From an uncultured bacterium (GTDB lineage: Bacteria > Actinomycetota > Coriobacteriia > Coriobacteriales > Coriobacteriaceae), in the NCBI GenBank assembly GCA_905215195.1, contig CAJMPF010000065.1, positions 1-8,522 on the forward strand: a DNA stretch of 8,522 nucleotides, given 5' to 3'. Positions 1-5,265 of this stretch are shown here, in pieces; within the stretch, counting starts at the first letter, position 1, and each line of letters starts with the position of its first letter. Under the pieces are notes generated by a model, which saw only the letters and a list, made by a program, of their open reading frames with translations, searched no databases and was not told the origin of the DNA. The position numbers were made by a program, and so were the translations under genes.

Positions 1-631
1 TGCCGCTGAGCTCGCAGAACAGATTCAGATACTTTTCCGCATCCTCCAGATCGCCCTTGAGCCAGAAGCACAGGTAGGTACGCGCCGCGTCGGCGGAGGC
101 GTTGCCCTGAGTGGCGTGGCTCCAGTCGATCACATAGGGCGTGCCCTCCTCGGAGATGATCACGTTGGAGGGGCGGAAATCGCCGTGGCATACCTTGTTA
201 TGCTTGGGCATGCCCTCCAGGCGGGTGTGCAGATCATAACGCGTGGTCGCGTCCAGATCGGCCTGGCTGATCTTGCGGTTCATCTTATCCTTCAGGCGGC
301 TGAGCAGCGGGCAGGTCTTGCTCTGCACCAGCAGCTGGGTTTCCACAAACAGGCGCAGGTACTCGTCCTTCTTTTCGGGATGCTCCTGCATCAGTTGGGA
401 CAGCGTCTTGCCCTTGATATATTCGGACACGATGGCCCATTTTCCTTCAATGGTGCATACCTCCAGCACCTTGGGAATGTTCAGCCCCGTCTCCTCGATG
501 CGCGCCTGGTTGAGCGCCTCGTTGAGCACGTCCGCCTTGGAGTAATCGGAATCAAACACCTTGATGCACTTGTCCCCATCGCGGTATACGGTCTTGTTGG
601 TGCGGACGGCGATTACACGGTCCAGATTCAT
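1..631 (-). CDS. Phosphotransferase, APH/choline-kinase fold (C-terminus outside window)
   Basis: The reading frame starts at the ATG complementary to 629-631 and stays open to the window edge, giving the first 210 residues. A likely kinase Lys is at residue 24 (CIKVF). The catalytic loop CHGDFRPSNVII is at residues 148-159, with catalytic Asp 151 and Asn 156, and the metal-binding motif VIDW is at 167-170, followed by DAARTYL at 181-187. This order is that of the APH/choline kinase superfamily (Pfam APH), which phosphorylates small hydroxylated substrates with ATP. The subgroup resembles uncharacterised clostridial members, so the substrate is unknown and antibiotic resistance should not be assumed. 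A Shine-Dalgarno-like AGGACAGG precedes the ATG. The gene lies 33 bp downstream of adhE on the same strand with no terminator between, so the two are probably cotranscribed. Codon use (GAA, GAT, GTG and GTA common) is unlike the pyr genes and matches the C-terminal part of adhE. Confidence 0.85.
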   Translation of the reverse strand, partial: MNLDRVIAVRTNKTVYRDGDKCIKVFDSDYSKADVLNEALNQARIEETGLNIPKVLEVCTIEGKWAIVSEYIKGKTLSQLMQEHPEKKDEYLRLFVETQLLVQSKTCPLLSRLKDKMNRKISQADLDATTRYDLHTRLEGMPKHNKVCHGDFRPSNVIISEEGTPYVIDWSHATQGNASADAARTYLCFWLKGDLEDAEKYLNLFCELSG

Positions 632-664
632 GTTTTATCCTGTCCTTTCCTTGCACTGCGGCAA

Positions 665-3289
665 TCAGTGGTCACCATAGTAGGCGTTCAGATACATTTG
701 CTTGATTTCGCTCATCAGCGGATAACGGGGGTTCGCGCCCGTGCACTGATCGTCAAAGGCCTGCTCGGTCATATCGTCCAGGCGATCCAGGAAGTCCTTT
801 TCGTCCACGCCGTAATCACGGATGGTGGCCTTGATGCCCACGCGGGCCTTGAGGTCGTTGACGGCCTTGATCAGGTTTTCCAGCTTTTCTTCATCCGTGC
901 TGCCGCCCAGCTTCAGGTAGTCGGCCACCTCGGCGTAGCGCGCCAGCGTGTGGGGATGATCGTACTGCGGGAAGGTGCCCATCTTGGCGGGAGCCTCGGC
1001 CGCGTTGAAGCGCAGCACCTGCTCGATCATCAGGGCGTTGGCCACGCCGTGGGGCAGGTGATGGAAGGCGCCCAGCTTGTGCGCCATGGAGTGGCACACG
1101 CCCAGGAAGGCGTTGGCGAAGGCCATACCGGCCATGGTGGCGGCATTGGCCATCTTCTCGCGAGCCTCGGGATCGTTGGGGCCGTTGTCATAGGCGCGGG
1201 GCAGGTACTCAAAGATGACCTTCAAGGCCTTGAGCGCCAGACCGTCGGTGAAATCGGTAGCCATCATGCTGGCATAGGCCTCCAGCGCGTGGGTAACGGC
1301 GTCGATACCGCTGGCGGAGGTCAGGCCGCGGGGCGCGGTCATATGGAAGTCCGCGTCGATGATGGCCATCTTGGGCAGCAGCTCGTAATCGGCCAGGGGA
1401 TACTTGACGCCCGTGCGCTCATCGGTGATAACGGCGAAGGGCGTTACCTCGCTGCCCGTGCCGGCGGAGGTGGGGATGGCGATGAAGTAGGCCTTTTCGC
1501 CCATCCTGGGGAAGGTGTACACGCGCTTGCGGATATCCATGAAGCGCATGGCCATATCCATAAAGTCGCACTCGGGATGCTCGTACATCACCCACATGAT
1601 CTTGGCCGCGTCCATGGCGCTGCCGCCGCCCAGGGCGATGATGCAGTCGGGCGCGAAATCGGTCATCTGCTTGGCGCCAGCCTTGGCGCAGGCCAGGGTG
1701 GGATCGGGCGCGACGTCAAAGAACGTGGTGTGCTGGATGCCCATTTCGTCCAGCTTGTCGGTAATCGGCTTGGTGTAGCCGTTATGATATAGGAAGGAGT
1801 CGGTTACGATGAAGGCCTTCTTCTTGCCCATCACGGTCTTCAGCTCGCTCAGCGCCACCGGCAGGCAGCCCTTCTTCAGATACACCTTTTCCGGCGCGCG
1901 GAACCACAGCATATTCTCCCTCCGTTCAGCCACAGTCTTGATATTGAGCAGGTGCTTTACGCCCACGTTCTCGGATACGGAGTTGCCGCCCCAGGAGCCG
2001 CAGCCCAGCGTCAGGGAGGGCGCAAGCTTGAAATTGTACAGATCGCCGATGCCGCCCTGGGAGGCCGGGGTGTTCACCAGGATACGGCAGGTCTTCATAC
2101 GGCCGGCAAACTCATCCAGCTTGGCCTGCTCGGTGAGGGTGTTGAGGTAAATGGAGGAGGTGTGGCCAAAGCCGCCGTCGGCAATCAGGCGCTCGGCCTT
2201 GCCAAAGGCGTCCTGGATATCGGAAGCGCGGTACATGGCCAGCACAGGGGACAGCTTTTCATGGGCGAACTCCTCGCTCAGCTCCACGCTGCTGACCTCG
2301 CCGATGAGGATCTTGGTATTCTCAGGCACGGTAACGCCCGCCAGCGCGGCGATCCTGGCGGCGCTTTGACCCACGATCTTGGCGTTGAGCGCGCCGTTGA
2401 TCAGGATGGTCTTTCGCACCTTTTCGGTTTCTTCCGGGTTGAGGAAATAGCAGCCGCGGTACTGGAATTCCTTTTTGACCGCGTCGTAGATGTCGCCGAC
2501 AATGGTGACCGACTGCTCGGAGGCGCAGATCATGCCGTTGTCGAAGGTCTTGGAGTGGATGATGGAGTTGACGGCGAGCAGCACGTCGGCGGTGTCGTCG
2601 ATGACGACCGGGGTGTTACCGGCGCCAACGCCCAGGGCGGGCTTGCCCGAGGAGTAAGCGGCCTTGACCATGCCCGGGCCACCGGTGGCGAGGATGATGT
2701 CGACGTCGCGCATGACCATGTTAGTCAGCTCGATGGAGGGGACATCGACCCAGCCGATGATGCCCTCGGGGGCGCCGGCCTTGACGGCGGCGTCAAGCAC
2801 GAGCTTGGCGGCGGCGATGGTGCACTTGGCGGCAGCCGGGTGCGGGGAGATGATGATGGCGTTGCGGGTCTTCAGGCAGATCAGCGTCTTGAAGATCGCG
2901 GTGGAGGTGGGGTTGGTCGTCGGGATGACGGCGCCCACGATGCCGATGGGCTCGGCGATCTTGGTGATGCCGTAAGCCTCGTCGCGCTCCAGGACACCAC
3001 AGGTCTTGGTGTTCTTGTAAGCGTTGTAGATGTACTCTGCGGCGTAGTGGTTCTTGATGACCTTGTCCTCAAGAACGCCGCGGCCGGTCTCCTCGATGGC
3101 CATCTTCGCCAACGGGATACGAGCCTTGTTGGCGGCCATGGCGGCCTCATAGAAGATCTTGTCGACCTGCTCCTGCGTGTACGTAGCAAAAAGCGCCTGG
3201 GCCTCTCGCATCTGAGCGAGCTTGGCCTCAAGCGCCTCTACGTTGTCCACAATTGCGGGAGTAGTGTTTTCCGGTGACTTTTTCACCAT
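665..3289 (-). CDS. adhE: Bifunctional acetaldehyde-CoA/alcohol dehydrogenase AdhE
   Basis: A cytosolic fermentative enzyme of 874 aa, normal for AdhE (E. coli 891), that reduces acetyl-CoA to acetaldehyde and then ethanol, reoxidising two NADH. The N-terminal CoA-acylating aldehyde dehydrogenase (about 15-445) carries GAGNTP at 222-227 and the catalytic Cys 255 in FDNGMICASEQS. A linker at about 446-485 leads to the iron-dependent alcohol dehydrogenase, with GGGSAMD at 554-560 and presumed Fe ligands Asp 663, His 667, His 733 and His 747, spaced as in E. coli AdhE. Family members assemble into spirosome filaments. The ATG is chosen because AAGGAG (complement of 3296-3301) lies 6 nt upstream. 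Codon use changes near residue 272 (about position 2475): before it Ser is TCC/TCG, Val mostly GTC and Asp almost only GAC; after it AGC, GTG, GAT and GAA are common. The frame stays intact. The gene appears mosaic, either by recombination with a foreign adhE or by assembly. Confidence 0.97.
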   Translation of the reverse strand: MVKKSPENTTPAIVDNVEALEAKLAQMREAQALFATYTQEQVDKIFYEAAMAANKARIPLAKMAIEETGRGVLEDKVIKNHYAAEYIYNAYKNTKTCGVLERDEAYGITKIAEPIGIVGAVIPTTNPTSTAIFKTLICLKTRNAIIISPHPAAAKCTIAAAKLVLDAAVKAGAPEGIIGWVDVPSIELTNMVMRDVDIILATGGPGMVKAAYSSGKPALGVGAGNTPVVIDDTADVLLAVNSIIHSKTFDNGMICASEQSVTIVGDIYDAVKKEFQYRGCYFLNPEETEKVRKTILINGALNAKIVGQSAARIAALAGVTVPENTKILIGEVSSVELSEEFAHEKLSPVLAMYRASDIQDAFGKAERLIADGGFGHTSSIYLNTLTEQAKLDEFAGRMKTCRILVNTPASQGGIGDLYNFKLAPSLTLGCGSWGGNSVSENVGVKHLLNIKTVAERRENMLWFRAPEKVYLKKGCLPVALSELKTVMGKKKAFIVTDSFLYHNGYTKPITDKLDEMGIQHTTFFDVAPDPTLACAKAGAKQMTDFAPDCIIALGGGSAMDAAKIMWVMYEHPECDFMDMAMRFMDIRKRVYTFPRMGEKAYFIAIPTSAGTGSEVTPFAVITDERTGVKYPLADYELLPKMAIIDADFHMTAPRGLTSASGIDAVTHALEAYASMMATDFTDGLALKALKVIFEYLPRAYDNGPNDPEAREKMANAATMAGMAFANAFLGVCHSMAHKLGAFHHLPHGVANALMIEQVLRFNAAEAPAKMGTFPQYDHPHTLARYAEVADYLKLGGSTDEEKLENLIKAVNDLKARVGIKATIRDYGVDEKDFLDRLDDMTEQAFDDQCTGANPRYPLMSEIKQMYLNAYYGDH

Positions 3290-3295
3290 TTGTGT

Positions 3296-3301
3296 CTCCT
3301 T
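3296..3301 (-). promoter_or_regulatory. adhE ribosome binding site
   Basis: On the minus strand AAGGAG lies 6 nt before the adhE ATG. It is a strong site and fixes the start at 3289. Confidence 0.85.
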
Positions 3302-3334
3302 GCGATCGGAGATTTACCCTACGCCTTGCATGAT

Positions 3335-3350
3335 AGCAAGAAATTATTCG
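3335..3350 (-). promoter_or_regulatory. Candidate adhE promoter: extended -10 within an inverted repeat
   Basis: The minus strand reads TTGC-TATCAT, an extended -10 (TGnTATnnT) with the hexamer at 3340-3345. It would start transcription near 3333, leaving a leader of about 45 nt. No convincing -35 is visible at 17-18 nt. The hexamer is exactly framed by a 5-bp inverted repeat (CTTGC, 6 nt, GCAAG), so a repressor bound here would cover the -10. The promoter call is by eye. Confidence 0.4.
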
Positions 3351-3381
3351 GCGAACGGTAAGATTCCTGTAAAAGGCACAC

Positions 3382-3411
3382 TAAAACGCTTCAATAAACT
3401 GAAGCGTTTTA
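3382..3411. promoter_or_regulatory. Perfect 12-bp inverted repeat upstream of adhE
   Basis: Arms at 3382-3393 and 3400-3411 are perfectly complementary (TAAAACGCTTCA / TGAAGCGTTTTA) around a 6-nt spacer. The centre is about 63 bp upstream of the proposed adhE start point, a typical place for an activator site. The same sequence could act as a small bidirectional terminator, since the stem is flanked by A and T runs on both strands. Its arms run TTCA...TGAA, the reverse of the Rex pattern (TGAA...TTCA), so I do not call it a Rex box. The DNA-binding partner is unknown. Confidence 0.5.
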
Positions 3412-3438
3412 ACTAAACTATCTACCAGTGCATCGCCC

Positions 3439-3491
3439 CGCTCATTGGGGACAGACTTAAATGAGTGCTTTCACTCATTTGGGACAGACAT
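3439..3491 (-). repeat. Left REP-like hairpin repeat
   Basis: GGGACAGAC cores are at 3448-3456 and 3481-3489, 33 bp apart. Between them is a perfect hairpin: AAATGAGTG at 3459-3467, loop CTTT, CACTCATTT at 3472-3480. The outer end begins CGCTCATT, as does the outer end of the right block when read inward. An 11-bp piece of this end (CCGCTCATTGG) recurs at 3527-3537 in the transposase leader. Confidence 0.8.
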
Positions 3492-3538
3492 CGATTTGCC
3501 ATTTTGCCGTTCTGGGCCTGTTATTGCCGCTCATTGGA

Positions 3539-3544
3539 TATAAA
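3539..3544 (+). promoter_or_regulatory. Possible -10 of the transposase gene
   Basis: TATAAA is the most AT-rich hexamer in the leader of the transposase gene, about 75 bp before its start codon. No good -35 is visible at the expected distance, so this is a weak suggestion. The rest of 3492-3619 shows no other gene or site, apart from the repeat piece at 3527-3537. Confidence 0.25.
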
Positions 3545-3619
3545 TAGGTTACAGGCTCAGCATTTCGCGTTGCGTCTCTCCTTTTAGGTGTTGCCTGTAC
3601 AGTTTTGAAAGGAGAGGCT

Positions 3620-4396
3620 ATGCCCCGATGTGCCCGCGCCGTTTCTCTCACCGGCTATTACCACGTCTATGACCGCGGCAATTCTAAACAGATAATTTTT
3701 GAAGATGACTCCGACCGCTATCGGTTCTTATCTGATATCTCGGACCGATTCGCTCGCCATGAAGTGGCGGTGTTGGCTTGGTGCCTTATGGACAATCACT
3801 TCCATTTGATGGTTGATGATCCGTTTGACAATCTTTCAAAGGCAATGCAGTGCGCATTGACGGCGTATGCTAAGTTTTTCAATGGGAAAACGGGGAGAAC
3901 GGGACATCTGTTTGACAATCGCTATTCGCGGGTCGCGGTTGAGTCGGACACGCAGGCAGTGCAGCTGCTCGACTATATTCATCTCAATCCCGTGAAGGGT
4001 GCGCTTGACTCGCTCGAGGCGTACCGCTGGTCAAGCTATAAGGCATATCAGCTGGGCTATGATCCCTTTGACATCTGTGATGCGGCCCCTATGCTCGATG
4101 TTGTCGGAGGCTCCCGTCGCTATTGCGAGCATCTCAAGAAAGTTGGCGGGCGCATCTGGTCAGTGGAGGTTCTTCCGCGCCGGCGGATCCCCGATGAGGA
4201 GGCTCTTTCCGTTGCGCGCGAAGTCCTGCCGAGCATAGATCCTGCGCTACTCAAGGCCCTGCCACGCCCCGAACGCGATGCCTGCCTGCTGAGGCTCAGG
4301 CGGGCACATCTCACGGTCAAGCAAATTGCCCGTATCACCGGTATCGGCGCCACAAGCGTGACCAAGGCTACTGCAGGCTGGAAGGATGCAGCGTGA
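3620..4396 (+). CDS. REP-associated tyrosine transposase (RAYT), IS200-like HUH/Y1 family
   Basis: The product (258 aa) belongs to the Y1 single-strand transposase superfamily (COG1943). From the chosen ATG it has GYYHVYDRGN at residues 12-21, the metal-binding HUH pair His 60 and His 62 in DNHFHLMV, GRTGHLFDNRYS at 92-103, and DYIHLNPVKG at 118-127, whose Tyr 119 is the likely nucleophile. The histidine positions and Tyr spacing are close to those of E. coli TnpA-REP. These enzymes nick and join single-stranded REP hairpins. A C-terminal segment (about 229-254, LTVKQIARITGIGATS) looks like a helix-turn-helix, an extension beyond the ~165-aa minimal form. A TTG at 3605 would add five residues, but AAAGGAGAGG (3608-3617) overlaps them and serves the ATG at 3620 as ribosome binding site. 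The gene is intact and flanked by matching hairpin repeats, its probable substrates. Confidence 0.88.
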   Translation: MPRCARAVSLTGYYHVYDRGNSKQIIFEDDSDRYRFLSDISDRFARHEVAVLAWCLMDNHFHLMVDDPFDNLSKAMQCALTAYAKFFNGKTGRTGHLFDNRYSRVAVESDTQAVQLLDYIHLNPVKGALDSLEAYRWSSYKAYQLGYDPFDICDAAPMLDVVGGSRRYCEHLKKVGGRIWSVEVLPRRRIPDEEALSVAREVLPSIDPALLKALPRPERDACLLRLRRAHLTVKQIARITGIGATSVTKATAGWKDAA

Positions 4397-4439
4397 GATA
4401 GGGGCCGGAGCCGATCGGGACGCCGCATGCGTGCGTCAT

Positions 4440-4523
4440 GTCTGTCCCCAATGCGTGAAAACACCCATCTAAGTCTGTCCCTAATGCGTGAAAACACTCA
4501 TGTAAGTCTGTCCCGAATGAGCG
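4440..4523 (+). repeat. Right REP-like repeat block, 33-bp period, 2.3 units
   Basis: GTCTGTCCC occurs at 4440-4448, 4473-4481 and 4506-4514, exactly 33 bp apart. Between cores lie two hairpins with AAAA loops: ATGCGTG/CACCCAT (4451-4468) and ATGCGTG/CACTCAT (4484-4501), each with one mismatch. The block is inverted relative to the left one and ends in AATGAGCG at 4516-4523. It has one core more than the left block, suggesting unit duplication or loss. Confidence 0.8.
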
Positions 4524-4524
4524 C

Positions 4525-4557
4525 AAAAAGGCGCCCTCCGTAGGGGAGAGCGCCTTT
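4525..4557 (-). terminator. Intrinsic terminator of rpmB
   Basis: On the minus strand AAAGGCGC pairs with GCGCCTTT (4550-4557 with 4527-4534), then after one mismatch GGAG/CTCC extends the stem around a 5-nt loop. The descending arm runs into TTTTT (complement of 4525-4529). The site lies about 70 nt after the rpmB stop. On the plus strand it could also slow transcription leaving the transposase gene, but the T run there is only three bases. Confidence 0.8.
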
Positions 4558-4625
4558 GGTAAGTTCTATGTGAACGCGAGGTCTTTGACCCGGAGAGTCC
4601 GAGGTACTTGTTGGTAAGACCTTAT

Positions 4626-4814
4626 TTAGGAGCGCGCAACCTTGCCAGACTTGAGGCAGGTGGAGCAAACGTTCATCTTGCGACGGTGGCCATCGACGAC
4701 GACGTAGACACGCTGGATGTTGGGGCGGAACTTACGGTTGGTGACGCGGTGAGAGTGGCTGATGGAGCGACCGGCAACGGGGTGCTTACCGCAAACTTCG
4801 CAAACTTTGGACAT
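4626..4814 (-). CDS. rpmB: 50S ribosomal protein L28
   Basis: A 62-aa basic protein, MSKVCEVCGKHPVAGRSISH at its start, that binds 23S rRNA in the large subunit. Two CxxC pairs (Cys 5/Cys 8 and Cys 50/Cys 53) mark the zinc-binding form of L28. The core SHSHRVTNRKFRPNIQRV is typical of the family. An in-frame upstream start at 4862 would add 16 residues, but AAGGAGGG (complement of 4821-4828) is 6 nt before the ATG at 4814 and the protein from there has the normal family length. It is a single gene, with its own promoter and terminator, transcribed away from the pyr operon. Confidence 0.97.
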   Translation of the reverse strand: MSKVCEVCGKHPVAGRSISHSHRVTNRKFRPNIQRVYVVVDGHRRKMNVCSTCLKSGKVARS

Positions 4815-4820
4815 AACTGA

Positions 4821-4828
4821 CCCTCCTT
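4821..4828 (-). promoter_or_regulatory. rpmB ribosome binding site
   Basis: AAGGAGGG on the minus strand, 6 nt before the ATG; it decides against the longer upstream start. A 6-bp inverted repeat (GCGACA at 4831-4836, TGTCGC at 4845-4850) sits 2 nt upstream of it. Confidence 0.85.
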
Positions 4829-4868
4829 GGGCGACAAACGAACATGTCGCGTTAACAAACAAGCCTGA

Positions 4869-4877
4869 ACTATAGCA
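4869..4877 (-). promoter_or_regulatory. rpmB promoter, extended -10
   Basis: The minus strand reads TGC-TATAGT, an extended -10 element, with the hexamer complement at 4869-4874. It predicts a leader of about 50 nt. The nearest -35-like hexamer, TTGCGC, is 20 nt upstream, which is too far to count for much. The region 4880-5105 beyond it holds no gene I can recognise. Confidence 0.5.
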
Positions 4878-5105
4878 CAGAAGTCGCTCCCTGTGCGCAA
4901 TCTACACAGAGATATTCCTCTTTTGGCGATAGTGCCCACGCTACGGCCCTGGACGTAGATCCGATTTGCGTGCAGCAGAGGGGATTATGCCAGCTCGTGC
5001 GTGCGTTTTCAAGCTCGTCCCACAAATATATATAGGTTTATGGAGCATTGGGCTCCGTTTACGGATTGCTCTGTATTTATGCTCGCAATTAAGCTCGAGG
5101 TTGGC

Positions 5106-5111
5106 TACACT
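5106..5111 (+). promoter_or_regulatory. Candidate -10 of the pyr operon
   Basis: TACACT fits the actinobacterial TAnnnT pattern. It would place the start point near 5118, just before the first leader hairpin. No clear -35 is seen 16-18 nt upstream. TTGACC at 5117-5122 looks like a -35, but has only TACCCA at the right distance and would remove the first hairpin from the transcript. Confidence 0.35.
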
Positions 5112-5120
5112 ATCCCTTGA

Positions 5121-5226
5121 CCATTAAAGGGGTACGAGATACCCACATGGAATTACATAGCTGCCAAAGAGCAGCCTTTCCTGTGGGTGTCTGGTCCGCT
5201 TTAAGCGGTCGGGCATCTATTTTTTT
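5121..5226 (+). promoter_or_regulatory. pyr operon leader: transcription attenuator with three alternative hairpins
   Basis: Three RNA structures overlap in pairs. Hairpin 1 is GGGTA/TACCC at 5130-5134 and 5140-5144. Hairpin 2 is a 15-bp stem, 5137-5152 with 5178-5192 (one G-U pair, one bulged U at 5148), capped by GCUGC/GCAGC (5160-5164/5171-5175) with hexaloop CAAAGA at 5165-5170. Hairpin 3, the terminator, is 5186-5199 with 5205-5217, followed by seven U at 5220-5226. Hairpin 2 excludes both 1 and 3, while 1 and 3 can coexist. This is the layout of anti-antiterminator, antiterminator and terminator. The hexaloop differs by one base from the PyrR loop consensus CNGNGA, closed by C-G as in that family, so PyrR is a plausible ligand. 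A ligand stabilising all of hairpin 2 would however favour read-through, so the sign of control is open. Confidence 0.6.
5186..5226 (+). terminator. Intrinsic terminator of the pyr leader
   Basis: Thirteen pairs (four G-U) and one bulged U at 5195 surround a 5-nt loop, UUUAA at 5200-5204; the stem can extend by further pairs at its base. Seven consecutive U follow at 5220-5226. It stands 40 bp before the pyrR start and so must be read through for operon expression. Confidence 0.7.
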
Positions 5227-5265
5227 GACTGTGTCAGCAGTCAAGACATGTGAGGAAGGAGATCG

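Larger units (their letters stand above)
3439..4523 (+). mobile_element. REP/RAYT-type unit: IS200-like transposase flanked by inverted REP-like repeats
   Basis: A transposase gene at 3620-4396 sits between two repeat blocks in opposite orientation. The left block (3439-3491) and the reverse complement of the right block's outer part (about 4472-4523) match at all but about six of ~52 positions. Both contain the core GGGACAGAC/GTCTGTCCC at 33-bp spacing and hairpins between the cores. This is how REP-associated tyrosine transposases are arranged with their REP sequences, rather than a classical IS with target duplications; no duplication is seen. The unit lies between the divergently read adhE promoter region and the convergent rpmB terminator, and so interrupts no gene. 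Confidence 0.75.

Noticed and set aside
116..1792. A 558-codon open frame on the plus strand
   Set aside because: It lies antisense to the unmistakable adhE and phosphotransferase coding sequences, crosses both genes, and its product is low-complexity Val/Leu/His/Gly text with no motif. Long antisense frames are common in GC-rich codon patterns.
1952..3277. A 441-codon plus-strand open frame
   Set aside because: Fully antisense to adhE, rich in Gly, Asp and Val with no recognisable family.
3382..3411. Rex (redox) operator for adhE
   Set aside because: Rex sites have TGAA/TTCA half-sites facing the other way (TTGTGAA...TTCACAA type); here the arms run TTCA...TGAA.
4440..4523. Regularly spaced repeats resembling a short CRISPR array
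   Set aside because: The 33-bp units are nearly identical throughout, with no variable spacers, and they recur inverted on the other side of a transposase. They are REP-like repeats.
4579..4622. Inverted repeat AGGTCTT/AAGACCT after rpmB
   Set aside because: Seven-base arms about 30 nt apart; the strong terminator further on explains rpmB ending. Possibly a minor mRNA structure, but not supported enough to annotate.
5042..5064. Hairpins GGAGC/GCTCC and CCGT/ACGG as a terminator between rpmB and pyrR
   Set aside because: Stems of only 4-5 bp with no T run, and no gene ends nearby on that strand.
4880..5105. Search for tRNA or small RNA genes between rpmB and the pyr leader
   Set aside because: No cloverleaf, no TTCGA-type loop and no promoter-terminator pair could be identified.
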